The notes under the pieces are model-generated. The model worked only from the letters and a program-made list of their open reading frames with translations. It did no database searches and had not been told where the DNA came from. The position numbers were made by a program, and so were the translations under genes. Shown here piece by piece: positions 15,500 to 24,929 of a stretch of 64,000 nucleotides of DNA. Position 1 is the stretch's first letter. Each line of letters starts with the position of its first letter. Source of the stretch: QHVT01 sp036399015 (lineage in GTDB: Bacteria > Acidobacteriota > Thermoanaerobaculia > Gp7-AA8). The stretch lies in assembly GCA_036399015.1 (NCBI GenBank), contig DASWNW010000040.1, positions 1 through 64,000 on the forward strand. Direction: 5' to 3'.

Positions 15500-18400
15500 A
15501 TCTCCGTCTCCGTCGTGACCCCCTCCTCCACCGTCACCTGCTTGCTGTCGAGCACCACGTCGTTCGCTCCCAGCAGGAGGAGCGTGTACGTGCCCGGCGC
15601 CACGTGCGCGATCGTCGTCGTGCCGGCCAGCAGGTTGCGCCACGGCAGCGGGTTGCTCTCGCGGAGATAGGGGATGCCGTTCGCGTCGATGAGGCGGACG
15701 CGGAGGCGCTCCGTATGCCGCGAGCGGATGTTCAGCGTGCCGCCCGGCGTCAGGCGCACCACCTCCGTCCCCGGCGACTGGATGCGGACGTTCAGCGGCG
15801 CGTAGAGGTTCGCATCGACCGACGCCGAGAACGTGCCGGCGGCGAGCGGCAGCTTGATCTCCGTCTTCTCGCCGCCGCCCCACATGATCGGCGCGCCGTA
15901 GACCAGTTGCCCCTGTAAGTCGAAGACGTTGACCATCGCGCTGATCGGCTGACCGCTCCGCGCGTCGATCACGCGCAGCGTCACGCCGGCAGTCCGGGTC
16001 AGCTTCAGTTCCAGCCCATCGCGCCCCGCCTCGGTCACGCTCAGGTCTTCCGTCACGGTCCCCAGGCCGTCGCCCGAGGCGGAGATCACGTACGCGCCCG
16101 CCGGCACCGCGTCGATGATGAACGTCCCGGCCGTGTCGGTGGTCGCCCCCCGCTGCAGCATCCGGAAGACCTCCGTCGGATTCTTGAGGCGGAGTTGCAC
16201 GGTGGCGCCGGAGAGCGGCGCGCCGTTCGCCGCGTCGACCACCCTCCCGCTGAGCGTGCCGGTGCGGTAGTCGATGTCGAACGTGTCCGACCCCCGCACC
16301 AGGTGCGTGGTGTGGTACGGGCTGTAGCGCTGCATGTCCATGACGTAGACGTTGTATTCGCCTTCCTGGACGCCGGTGACCGAGTAGACGCCGCTCTCGT
16401 CGGTCGTGGCCGAGGCATTCGCCTGCGCGCGCGAGCCGGGGCGCGGCACGAAGAGGACGTTCGCGTTCGGCAGCGGCGCACTGTTGCGCGTCACCCGGCC
16501 GCGGATGGTGATGTCGTTGCTGAACGCGATGTCGACGCTCTGCGAGCCACCTTCCGGCACCTCGATGGTCTGCCAGCCGGAGGAGCGGCGCGTCGTGAAG
16601 TCGCGCGAGGCGACGGTCGCGGAGATCTGGACCGTGCCCGAGGGCGCTCCCTCCATCCGGAACGCGCCGCTTGCATCGACGCTCGCGCTGGCGGAGTTGC
16701 GGCCTGCCCGCGCGTCGACCGTCGTGTTCGCGTACTCCTGCGGCGACAGCCCGGTCACCCGCCCGGTGATCACCGCCCCCGACCGCATCACGATGCGCAC
16801 CGGGGCGCCGCTGCCGATCTCGACGTCCTCGAGCACCCCCTCGCCGACGCCCGACTTGCGCGCGGAGAAGCGGTAGCGGCCCGGCGTCATCCCCTCCATC
16901 TCGAAGACGCCGTTCGCGTTCGTGCGCGCGCTCTCCCCCGACCATCCGGAGCCGCCGGCCTGCACGTACGCCTCCGCGACCGGCGCGCCCGACTCCGTCA
17001 CGACCGTGCCGGTGACCCGCTGCCCGGCGGCGAGCTGCACGTCGAGCCTCGTCTCCCGCCCCTTCAGCGTCACGTCCTTCGAGGCGGAGAGGTACTTCGG
17101 ATGGGAGAAGGTGACGGACTCCTCCCCTGCCTGCAGCGCCTCCAGCGTGTACTCGCCGTTGGCGTCGGTCGTCGCCGACATCTCCATTCCCCGCATGGCG
17201 AACGCGCCGCCGGTCGACGGCTCGAGACGCACGCTGACGTCGCTCAGCGGCGAGCCGTTCGGTCCCGTCACGCGGCCGGTGAGGCGGATGCCGGCGTCGA
17301 GCTGCAGCTCCACGTCGCTCAGCGTCTTCCCCTCTTCGACGGTGACGTTGAGGTTGCCGCTGGCGTAGCCGGGCGCGTTCGCCACCACCGTCATCGCGCC
17401 GGGGGGGACGTTCTCCAGCGTGAACGAGCCGTCGTCGCTCGTGAAGTCGCGCAGTTGCGGCGGCGCCATGCTGATCATCCCGCCGCCGCCGCGCGACATC
17501 GAGATCCCCGCCTGGAACTGCGTCAGCGGCTTGTTCGTCGCCTTGTCGACGACCCGGCCGGTGATCCTTCCTCCGCCCGGAAGCTGCACGACGACGTCGC
17601 GCGACGGCGCGGTGAGGCTGCGGCGCTCGGCGATGAACTCGTCCTCCTTCCGCAGCATGACCATTACCGGACCGGCGGCGAGGCCGGAGAGGGTGAACGA
17701 GCCGTCCGGACCGGTCGTCGCGCTGGCCTCCATGCCGGGGCTGAAGACGTTCAGGATCGCGTTCTCCACACCTTTGCCGCCGCGCACGACGCGTCCGGTG
17801 ATCTCGCTGGCGGGATCGAGCGTCGTGTCGACGGTCGTGGCGGAGGGGTTGATGCCCTGCGCGCGGACGAGCTTCGGCGCGTAGCCCTCCCGCCGGAACG
17901 AGAAGTCGTACGTCCCTTCCTTGAGCCGCATCGAGAACGTGCCGTCCGAGGCGGTGCGCACCACGTCCTCGTCCCCGTCGCTGTCGGCCATGATGATCGT
18001 CCGCATGAACATCCCCCCGCGTCCCGGCTCCGCCTCGTTCGCGGTGACGGCGACGCCGGAGAGCGCCGTGCCGTCGGGACCGGTGACCTTGCCGCTGACG
18101 GCGATGCCGCTGGGGATGGTCAGCACGACGCCGCCCTTGCGCTCGCCCGCGGTGAGGCGAAGCTGCTCGCTCGTCGCATTCGGGAAACCGCGCTTCGCCG
18201 CCCGCAGCGTCAGCGGCTGGTCGGCCGGCACGCGCCTGCTGAATCGTCCGTCCGGACCGCTGACAACCGTCGAACCGGGAGTGAAACGCATGCGGAAGCC
18301 GCGGCGGAACGGATCGCCCGCCGGCTGGTCGGTTACGACCGCCGCGGCGACCGGGAGCCGCTCCTCGTTCATCACCACGCCGCTGACGCGCGCGAGCTGC

Positions 18401-19470
18401 GTGAGCGTGAAGTCGCGCACCGCCTGCTGCCCCGCGGCGGCGGTGCTCTCCCCGTCGCCCGCTTCGTAGGCCGGATGGTCGGTCACGACGGTGTACGAGC
18501 CGGCGGGGACGGGGATGGAGTACGCCCCCTTCGCATCGGTCTCCGCGACCAGCAGCCCTTCGGCGCCGCCGGAGCGCATCTGCGTTGCGCTCACGAGCGC
18601 GCCGGCCACCGGCACCCTGCTGCCGGCGTCGAGGACGCGGCCCGCGATCGTCGCCGCCTTCATCAGCCGGAGCGTCTGCGTGGCCTCTTTCGAGAAGGTG
18701 ACGCCCGCGACGAGCGCCTCTTTCCGCGCGGTGAGGCTCGTCCAGCGCGACGGTGCGTGCGCGATCGTGAACGTCCCGTCCTCGCCGCTCTCTGCCAGCG
18801 GCCACCCGTCCAGCGACACCTCGGCGCCGGCGACCGGCGTCTTCCCGTCCGGACCCACCACCCGGCCGCTGACCTTGATCCCGTTGGAGAGCGTGCGGTG
18901 GAAATCGCGCTCGGCGAGCGTCTGCCGCCACTCGACCCGCTTGTCGTCGATGGCGTAGCCGGGGTGGACGACGGTGATGCGGCGAATGCGCTTCGGATCG
19001 CCCGCCGGGTACCGCCCCTGCTCGTCCGTCTTCGCCACCACCTCGGTCGTCCCGTACGTGAGGATCACCGTCGCCCCCGCGACCGGCTTGTTGTTGCCGG
19101 AGACCACCGAGCCGGTGCGCGCCGCGTTCGCCTGCAGCACGAGCGCGCCCGCCTCTTCGTCCCGCTCCACGCGGCGCGACGTCGGGGCGTAGCCGTTCGC
19201 CGTCACCCGGAGCGTTACGACCGGCTGCTTCGGCGACTCGAGCGAGAACGCGCCCTTCGCGTCCGTCTGCACGAACGCGAGCGGCACCGCCTCCGGATTC
19301 TCGGACAACAGGCGGAGCCGCTGCGCGGCGCGGGGCTCGTGCGCGTGGATCGAGACGCGCGCGCCGGCGATCGGTGCGCCCTCGCCGGTCATCACCGTCC
19401 CGGTGATGGCGGAGAACGCGGGCAGCGCGAGGAGGGAGAGGCAGAGGAGAACGCCCAGTCGACGTGTCAT
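15496..19470 (-). CDS. Secreted multi-domain protein of carboxypeptidase-regulatory-like repeats
   Basis: A 1324-residue protein with a clear signal peptide (MTRRLGVLLCLSLLALPAFSA), which is why the ATG at 19470 is preferred to upstream in-frame codons. The rest is about a dozen tandem beta-sandwich repeats of the CarboxypepD_reg/transthyretin-like type. Each shows the pattern I/V-x-G-x-V, then P-V/L-A/S-G/N-A-x-V, D-x-x-G-x-F/Y and a closing Y-x-V/F-S. No enzymatic domain is visible, so a structural or adhesive envelope role is likely. It diverges from another giant secreted protein across the 21-bp repeat array. Confidence 0.88.
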   Translation of the reverse strand: MTRRLGVLLCLSLLALPAFSAITGTVMTGEGAPIAGARVSIHAHEPRAAQRLRLLSENPEAVPLAFVQTDAKGAFSLESPKQPVVTLRVTANGYAPTSRRVERDEEAGALVLQANAARTGSVVSGNNKPVAGATVILTYGTTEVVAKTDEQGRYPAGDPKRIRRITVVHPGYAIDDKRVEWRQTLAERDFHRTLSNGIKVSGRVVGPDGKTPVAGAEVSLDGWPLAESGEDGTFTIAHAPSRWTSLTARKEALVAGVTFSKEATQTLRLMKAATIAGRVLDAGSRVPVAGALVSATQMRSGGAEGLLVAETDAKGAYSIPVPAGSYTVVTDHPAYEAGDGESTAAAGQQAVRDFTLTQLARVSGVVMNEERLPVAAAVVTDQPAGDPFRRGFRMRFTPGSTVVSGPDGRFSRRVPADQPLTLRAAKRGFPNATSEQLRLTAGERKGGVVLTIPSGIAVSGKVTGPDGTALSGVAVTANEAEPGRGGMFMRTIIMADSDGDEDVVRTASDGTFSMRLKEGTYDFSFRREGYAPKLVRAQGINPSATTVDTTLDPASEITGRVVRGGKGVENAILNVFSPGMEASATTGPDGSFTLSGLAAGPVMVMLRKEDEFIAERRSLTAPSRDVVVQLPGGGRITGRVVDKATNKPLTQFQAGISMSRGGGGMISMAPPQLRDFTSDDGSFTLENVPPGAMTVVANAPGYASGNLNVTVEEGKTLSDVELQLDAGIRLTGRVTGPNGSPLSDVSVRLEPSTGGAFAMRGMEMSATTDANGEYTLEALQAGEESVTFSHPKYLSASKDVTLKGRETRLDVQLAAGQRVTGTVVTESGAPVAEAYVQAGGSGWSGESARTNANGVFEMEGMTPGRYRFSARKSGVGEGVLEDVEIGSGAPVRIVMRSGAVITGRVTGLSPQEYANTTVDARAGRNSASASVDASGAFRMEGAPSGTVQISATVASRDFTTRRSSGWQTIEVPEGGSQSVDIAFSNDITIRGRVTRNSAPLPNANVLFVPRPGSRAQANASATTDESGVYSVTGVQEGEYNVYVMDMQRYSPYHTTHLVRGSDTFDIDYRTGTLSGRVVDAANGAPLSGATVQLRLKNPTEVFRMLQRGATTDTAGTFIIDAVPAGAYVISASGDGLGTVTEDLSVTEAGRDGLELKLTRTAGVTLRVIDARSGQPISAMVNVFDLQGQLVYGAPIMWGGGEKTEIKLPLAAGTFSASVDANLYAPLNVRIQSPGTEVVRLTPGGTLNIRSRHTERLRVRLIDANGIPYLRESNPLPWRNLLAGTTTIAHVAPGTYTLLLLGANDVVLDSKQVTVEEGVTTETEI

Positions 19471-19804
19471 GTCGACATATTGGACGTCACAAGCGGCGAA
19501 AGGTTCCACCGCGGGCCGGGCGGCGCGAATCGCGGCGCCGACGGGACGCGTGCGCAATCACCGTTTGTGCGCGCGGAACAGGCGTTTGCGCATGCGCAAA
19601 TCACGTTTGCGCACGCGCAGCAGGGCATTGCGCACGCGCAAACCACTGATGCGCCAGCACAAAGGACGTTTGCGCGCGGACAAAAAGCGTTTGCGCCGGC
19701 GCAAGTGCGGTTTGCGCACGAACAATTGCCCGTTGCGCACGCGCAAAACGGCTTTGCGCAGCGGCGCCCGGCCCGCCGCGGCGCTCGTGGCACAATCCCA
19801 GTTA
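19471..19804. other. Intergenic region between two divergent giant secreted-protein genes, mostly tandem array
   Basis: This 334-nt gap must hold both promoters. Positions 19543-19773 are the 21-bp palindromic tandem array described separately. The left flank (19471-19542) and right flank (19774-19804) are GC-rich with no recognisable motif. Because the array period is a multiple of three and lacks stops, it stays open in several frames and yields artificial heptad peptides. The signal peptides of both flanking proteins start outside it. Confidence 0.8.
19543..19773. repeat. Array of about eleven 21-bp tandem units, each a dyad (consensus TTTGCGCACGCGCAAA plus 5-nt spacer)
   Basis: Units start every 21 bp without exception at 19543 (degenerate), 19564, 19585, 19606, 19627, 19648, 19669, 19690, 19711, 19732 and 19753 (right end decayed). 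The second full unit contains the perfect 16-bp palindrome TTTGCGCATGCGCAAA; another holds TTGCGCCGGCGCAA. The TTGCGC half-site is kept in most units while the 5-nt spacers vary freely. Twenty-one bp is two helical turns, so all dyads would face the same side of the DNA. It is not a CRISPR array, since there are no unique spacers of useful length. Confidence 0.9.
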
Positions 19805-22800
19805 GTGACCCCCGTCCGGCTCCCCATCCTCCTCCTCGCCCTGCTCGCGTTTCCCCTTTCCGCGGCCACGTTCACCGTCACCACGACCGAGGACGCGGGC
19901 GCCGGGACGCTGCGCCAGGCGATCCTCGACGCGAATGCCGCCGGCCCGGGGCCGCACACGATCGCCTTCAACATCGACTCGGGCGGCCTGCAGACGATCA
20001 GGCCGGAAAGCCCGCTGCCGGTCGTCACCGCGACGCAGACGCTGCTCGACGCCACCACGCAACCGGGATACGGCGGCGCGCCGGTCGTCGAGCTCTCCGG
20101 CCCGTCCGGCGGTCCCTACGGCCTGACGATCGACGGAGCGGGGTCGCGGGTCCAGGGCTTCGCGATCAACGGCTTCAACGGCGCGGGCGTGTACGTCACC
20201 GCGCCCGACGTCGACGTGATGAACAACTACATCGGCCTCGCGTCCGACGGCACGACGCCGCGACCAAACTTCCGCGGCATCCTTTGCATCGAGGGCTGCA
20301 GCGCCATCGAGATCGGCAGCCCGGCGGGCAACGACCGGAACGTCATCAGCGGCAACGTCACCGGCATCTTCATCGCCGAGGCGCTGTCCAACAACAGCAT
20401 CCGTTCGAATTTCATCGGCACCGACGCGACCGGGACGCTCGCCCGCGGCAACTACATCGGCGTCGACTGGTTCGTGTCGAAAGGCCGCATCGGTGACTCC
20501 GTCGCCGTCGGCGGGAACGTGATCTCCGGCAACTCGCAGTACGGCGTCGTGGTGACCGGCGTCAACGCCGGCACGAGCGTCGGTCACAACCTCATCGGCA
20601 TCGCCGTCGACGGTGTGACGCCCCTCGGCAACGGGTACGACGGCGTGATGCTGTACTCGTCCGGCGCCTCGGTCAGCCAGAACGCGATCGCCTGGAACGG
20701 CGGGCACGGCGTCTTCGTCGCGGGAGGACCGGGGCACGACCGGAACACGATCCGCGCGAACAACATCCACTCGAACCACCTGTTCGGCATCTCGCTCGGC
20801 GGCCAGAGCCCCGTCCCGAACGACGCCGCCGACACCGACACCGAGCACGCGAACAACCTGCAGAACTATCCCGTGCTGACCTCCGCGGTCTGGAGCGGCG
20901 GGACGCTGAACGTCCGCGGAAAGCTGAACAGCACCCCCAACACCACGTTCCTCATCGACTTCTACTCGAACACCGCCTGCGACCCGAGCGGCTACGGCGA
21001 AGGCGAGAAGTGGCGCCACACGGCCGAGGTCACGACTGCCGCGAACGGCGACGCCACGATCAACGTGACCTACGCCGATCCCGGCACCGGCTTCATCACC
21101 GCCACCGCGACGAGCCGTGTCGAAGGCAACACCTCGGAGTTCTCGCAGTGCCGCGTCGTGACGAATGCGCTCGCGAGCTCCGTGCAGTTCTCCGACGCCA
21201 CGGTCGAGGTGCTCGAAACGGACGGCTTCGCGACCGTCACCGTCACGCGCAGCGGCAGCTCCGCCGGCCCGGTGACCGTGCAACTGGCGATCGGCCACGG
21301 CACCGCGTCCGTCCCCGGCGACTACCTCCCGCCGGCCACCTCGCTCCTCGTCTGGAACGACGGCGACAGCGCGCCGAAAACCATCGAGATCCCGATCGTG
21401 ACGGACGACCTGTACGAGCCGCCCGAGGAGTTCTTCGTCGAGCTGCGCAACGCCACCGGCGCCACCCTCGGCGCCGTCACCTTCGCCACCGTCACGATCG
21501 AGGAAGACCTCAGCGGTCCCGCCCTGGCGACGGATCTGTCGGTCTGGATCTCGACGCGGTCGACCGTCGCGGCGCAGGGCGAGACGGTCTCGTACGAGGT
21601 CATCGCCATCAACCATGGTCCGAACAACGCGACCGGCCCCACCGTCACCATCACCCTGCCGCCGCAGCTCCTCTTCCAGAGCATCCACCCGCCGCTCGGC
21701 TGGTCGTGCACGACACCCGCGGCCGGCGCCAACGGCACCATCACCTGCACGAGCGCCGTCCTGCCTTTTGCAAACGGCTCGTCCGCGCAGTTCCTGCTCG
21801 TCACCAGCGTCGCGTTCGACGCGGCCGGGACGATCCTGACCGCGGCGTCGGTATCGCATGCCGGCACCGACCCCGATCCAACGAATTCGACGGCGACGTC
21901 CGAGGCGACGGCGGTGCAGGGCACCACGGCCGACCTCTCGGTCACGAAGACCACCACCACCGCGCGCGCGGCGGCGGGCAGCGCGTTCACCTACACCATC
22001 ACCGTTACGAACAACGGACCCGACACCGCTTCGATGGTGACGCTGACGGACGTGCTGCCGGCGCAACTGCAGTACGTCTCGCGGGTCGTCACGACGACGA
22101 TGGGCGCCGACCTCCACTGCGACACTCCCGAGGTGGACCGGAACGGCACCGTCACCTGCACGGCGTCGTCGCTGGCGCCCGGCGCGACGGCGACGTTGCT
22201 GCTCCATGTCCGCGCCGCGGAAAACGCCACGTCGGGGAGCGTGACGAACACGGCCACCGTCACCTCGCCGACGGCCGACCCCGACGGCGCCGACCGCTCC
22301 GCGACCGCAACGCGCGTGGATCTCGTCGCGGGCGCCGATCTCGCGGTCGACAAGCACACGACCACGACCAGCGCGCGGCCGGGGACGGTCTTCGACTACA
22401 CGCTGTCGATCCAGAACACCGGTCCCAGCACGGCGACCGACGTCGTGCTGACGGACGTCCTGCCCGCCGGTCTCCTCTTCGAGTCGATCGGCGCGGCGGC
22501 AGGCTTCACCTGCACCACTCCCGCCGCCGGCACGAACGGCACCATCACCTGCACCGCGACGTCGTTTCCCTCGCCGCGCGTGGCCGCGTTCACGTTGCGC
22601 GTCCGCGTCGCCCCCGACGCGCGGTCGGGCAGCGTCACGAACAGTGTGACCGCCACGAGCTCGACGCTCGATGCCGACAACGCCGACAGGACCGACGCCG
22701 CGCAGCCGGTGACGCTCGAGGCTCCGGCCGGCACCGAACGCCGCCTCGCTCCCGGCGCCGCGGCGCCGTGGGTGGCGCAGACGGCACCGCAGGTGGCGAC

Positions 22801-23944
22801 GACGGACCAGAACGCCCTCGCCGTCTGGCGCGAGGGCGCCGTCCCGTTCGCGCAGGGCGGCACGGCCGCGATTCGCGCCGCGCTCTTCCGGCCGGACGCG
22901 GACGGGCAGACCCTGATCGACTTCGCCGCGCCTGCAGCGGGAACCGACGTCGCCCATCCCGCCGTCGCCGCCGCGCACGATCGCTATCTCGTGGTCTGGC
23001 GCGAGTCGAAAGGCTCGCAGGGGCGGGTCCTCGCGCGCCGTCTGCGCGTCGACGGCACGTTCGTCGACGCCGAGCCGCTGGTGCTCGATACGGGAAACCC
23101 CGTGGGGTGCTGCACCGACATCGGCGATCCCAAGCCGGCCGTCGCATCGGACGGACGCGACTTCTTCGTGGCCTGGGTCTCGGCCACGCACCAGGTCCGC
23201 GGCCTGGTGGTGCCGGACGAGGGACCGGTTGCCGGTCCGCCGGCGGTGATTTCGCGCGAGGCCGACACCCGCGTCCGCGGCCACCACGATCTGGAGGTCG
23301 TCTGGACGTCGGCGATGTACGTCGTGGTCTGGCTCGACCGCGTCCTGCACGTCGCGCCGGAGCCACAGCCGTTCGTCCTCCGCTACGCCCGCGTCACCGC
23401 GCAGGGCCTGCTGCTCGACGCTCAGTTGAGCAACTCGATTGCCGGTCCGGCGTTCAGCTCGATCACCGCCACGTCACACCCGGACGGCGCGGCGATCGCG
23501 GTCGACTACGACGAGGCAGAAGAGCCGCGGTTCCGCCGCTGGTGCGTCGGCGTGCTGCTGCTCACGCCGGGAGGCGAGCCGGGCGCCGCCCGCTCCCTCC
23601 GCTGCGACAACGCCCCAGGCCCGGTGACGGCGCCCGCAATTCACTCGACGCTCGTCCCCGTCGCGCGCGGCTTCGTCCTGGTGCAACCCGGCCGCCGCTA
23701 CCTCCCGCCGTTCACCGACGTCCAGATCCGCACGTCCGTGGCCGACGAAGCCCTGACCACCCTCTCCGACCCGACGGCCCTCGGCATCGCCGGCCGCGAA
23801 GTGGCCGCCGCCAACTGGCAGGGCGCGCCGCTCCTCATCTACAACCGCCTCGACCGCGACGCCGCCGGCACGACGGTTCCCCGCCTCTTTGCGCTGCTGA
23901 TGAGAGGCGGTGGGCGGGGACGAACGCGGTCGGTGAGGCACTGA
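19805..23944 (+). CDS. Giant secreted surface protein: beta-helix, Calx-beta, three DUF11 repeats
   Basis: A 1379-residue protein starting at GTG 19805, chosen because it begins the signal peptide TPVRLPILLLALLAFPLSAA. After cleavage comes a CSLREA-like start (TTTEDAGAGTLRQAILDANA) and a right-handed beta-helix (about 30-370) with repeated N-x-I-x-G turns. A Calx-beta domain (about 460-565) follows, then three DUF11 repeats (about 575-970) with the TNNGP/NTGPSTA and GTITCT signatures. The C-terminal 400 residues resemble a beta-propeller-like region (VAWRE/VVWRES motifs). No sortase or PEP-CTERM signal is evident. Likely an adhesin or envelope protein. Confidence 0.88.
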   Translation: MTPVRLPILLLALLAFPLSAATFTVTTTEDAGAGTLRQAILDANAAGPGPHTIAFNIDSGGLQTIRPESPLPVVTATQTLLDATTQPGYGGAPVVELSGPSGGPYGLTIDGAGSRVQGFAINGFNGAGVYVTAPDVDVMNNYIGLASDGTTPRPNFRGILCIEGCSAIEIGSPAGNDRNVISGNVTGIFIAEALSNNSIRSNFIGTDATGTLARGNYIGVDWFVSKGRIGDSVAVGGNVISGNSQYGVVVTGVNAGTSVGHNLIGIAVDGVTPLGNGYDGVMLYSSGASVSQNAIAWNGGHGVFVAGGPGHDRNTIRANNIHSNHLFGISLGGQSPVPNDAADTDTEHANNLQNYPVLTSAVWSGGTLNVRGKLNSTPNTTFLIDFYSNTACDPSGYGEGEKWRHTAEVTTAANGDATINVTYADPGTGFITATATSRVEGNTSEFSQCRVVTNALASSVQFSDATVEVLETDGFATVTVTRSGSSAGPVTVQLAIGHGTASVPGDYLPPATSLLVWNDGDSAPKTIEIPIVTDDLYEPPEEFFVELRNATGATLGAVTFATVTIEEDLSGPALATDLSVWISTRSTVAAQGETVSYEVIAINHGPNNATGPTVTITLPPQLLFQSIHPPLGWSCTTPAAGANGTITCTSAVLPFANGSSAQFLLVTSVAFDAAGTILTAASVSHAGTDPDPTNSTATSEATAVQGTTADLSVTKTTTTARAAAGSAFTYTITVTNNGPDTASMVTLTDVLPAQLQYVSRVVTTTMGADLHCDTPEVDRNGTVTCTASSLAPGATATLLLHVRAAENATSGSVTNTATVTSPTADPDGADRSATATRVDLVAGADLAVDKHTTTTSARPGTVFDYTLSIQNTGPSTATDVVLTDVLPAGLLFESIGAAAGFTCTTPAAGTNGTITCTATSFPSPRVAAFTLRVRVAPDARSGSVTNSVTATSSTLDADNADRTDAAQPVTLEAPAGTERRLAPGAAAPWVAQTAPQVATTDQNALAVWREGAVPFAQGGTAAIRAALFRPDADGQTLIDFAAPAAGTDVAHPAVAAAHDRYLVVWRESKGSQGRVLARRLRVDGTFVDAEPLVLDTGNPVGCCTDIGDPKPAVASDGRDFFVAWVSATHQVRGLVVPDEGPVAGPPAVISREADTRVRGHHDLEVVWTSAMYVVVWLDRVLHVAPEPQPFVLRYARVTAQGLLLDAQLSNSIAGPAFSSITATSHPDGAAIAVDYDEAEEPRFRRWCVGVLLLTPGGEPGAARSLRCDNAPGPVTAPAIHSTLVPVARGFVLVQPGRRYLPPFTDVQIRTSVADEALTTLSDPTALGIAGREVAAANWQGAPLLIYNRLDRDAAGTTVPRLFALLMRGGGRGRTRSVRH

Positions 23945-23948
23945 CGGC

Positions 23949-24058
23949 GGTTCCTCGGAGTTCCTCGGCGTTCCTCGGCGTTCCTCGGGGGACGGCGGCG
24001 CGGAGCAACTCTTCACTCCGAGGAACCCCGAGGAACCCCGAGGAACTCCGAGGAACTC
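23949..24058. repeat. Inverted tandem repeat, 10-bp unit (family A, copy 1)
   Basis: Four units of TTCCTCGGNG (23951-23990) are followed after a 24-nt spacer by four reverse-complement units AGGAACYCCG (to 24058), able to fold into a stem of about 40 bp. It fills the gap between convergent genes. The last unit touches the stop codon of the racemase gene, so both transcripts would end in the hairpin. Confidence 0.92.
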
Positions 24059-24929
24059 AGAAAAGATCCCGCACCAGCACAAACCCCTTCATCGCCGCCA
24101 CCGTCGCCGGCGACACCTCGTTCAAAAACCAGGTAAGCGCCTCGACCGTCGCCGGCGGGATCGCGTATCTGGTCACGAACTGCACCTCCGCCTCGCGGTG
24201 CGGGCCGCCGGGTTGTTCGCCGAAGATGTCGCCGACGGCGCTCTCGTTCGGGTTCACCACCGTCGCGCGGACGCCGGCGTCCGCGAAGACCGCCGCGAAG
24301 AGGTCTTTCCGGTAGCCGTAGTGCGTGCAGGCGAGGCAGGCGACGACCGGCGCGCCGGGGTGCTGCATCTTGCCGATGGCGGCGTTCACCCACCCGCGGA
24401 TCTCCGCGGCCGTTCTCGTCCCCTCCCGATCCTCCGAGATCGTGTCGGCGAGCCCTGGGCAGGCCTGGCTGACGATGCGCGACGGCTCCACTCCCGCCGC
24501 CACGAGCAGCCGGGGGTACTCGCCGGCGTCGATGGTGGTCTGCGTCCCGAAGACCATCGCCACGCTCTCCGGATCGGCTTCGAGCGCGCGCAGCAGCAGC
24601 TCCGCGCCCGTCTCGACGATGCCTTTCACCGGAATCGCCGCGCCGCGAACGTACGGCGTGTCCGGCAGCAGCACCGAGAGCGTGTTGCAGGCGACGTAGA
24701 TGGCGTCGGGCGCGAAGCGGGCGGTGACGTTCGTGAGGAAGCGATCGAACGTCTCGATCTTCACCTCGCGCGACGGCATGGAGTTGTAGCCGTAGTCGTT
24801 CTCCGGCGCCGCGTTCGCGAACGTCAGCCGCACCGGCTCGCGGAAGCCGTGCGTGCGCACGAACGGTTCCGCGTACGCCACTACCGAGAGACCGCCGACT
24901 CCCGAGTCGGTAATGAGGATGTGCGTCAT
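24057..24929 (-). CDS. Asp/Glu racemase-superfamily protein (glutamate racemase-like)
   Basis: A 290-residue two-domain protein with the glutamate-racemase-type motifs TDSGVGGLSV at the N-terminus, VACNTLSV holding the first catalytic Cys, and ACLACTHYGY holding the second. Both Cys residues are present, so a two-base racemase is possible. The usual MurI segment DxxxxPYG is replaced by ANAAPENDYGYN, so it is a divergent family member and the substrate is uncertain. It overlaps mpaA by ATGA, and MpaA releases gamma-D-Glu-linked peptides, which makes D-Glu handling a reasonable guess. Confidence 0.82.
   Translation of the reverse strand: MTHILITDSGVGGLSVVAYAEPFVRTHGFREPVRLTFANAAPENDYGYNSMPSREVKIETFDRFLTNVTARFAPDAIYVACNTLSVLLPDTPYVRGAAIPVKGIVETGAELLLRALEADPESVAMVFGTQTTIDAGEYPRLLVAAGVEPSRIVSQACPGLADTISEDREGTRTAAEIRGWVNAAIGKMQHPGAPVVACLACTHYGYRKDLFAAVFADAGVRATVVNPNESAVGDIFGEQPGGPHREAEVQFVTRYAIPPATVEALTWFLNEVSPATVAAMKGFVLVRDLF

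Noticed and set aside
14861..18931. A 1356-codon minus-strand open frame spanning the 14858 gene and most of the repeat-rich surface protein
   Set aside because: It is antisense to one gene and out of frame with another. It is Arg/Ala/Gly-rich with no domain, as expected of shadow frames in GC-rich DNA.
19543..19773. CRISPR array
   Set aside because: Units are contiguous 21-bp dyads with only 5-nt variable parts. There are no spacers of 30 nt or more and no cas genes in the window.
19464..19795. Heptad-repeat peptides (FAHAQ-, RLRTRK- and CACAN-type) encoded across the 21-bp array in several frames
   Set aside because: They follow from a stop-free 21-bp period. Both flanking proteins have signal peptides that start outside the array, so these frames are not convincing N-terminal extensions or genes.
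23949..24058. Ordinary intrinsic terminator
   Set aside because: The stem is long enough, but no U-tract follows on either strand and the same element occurs inside genes. I keep it as a repeat element with possible boundary function only.
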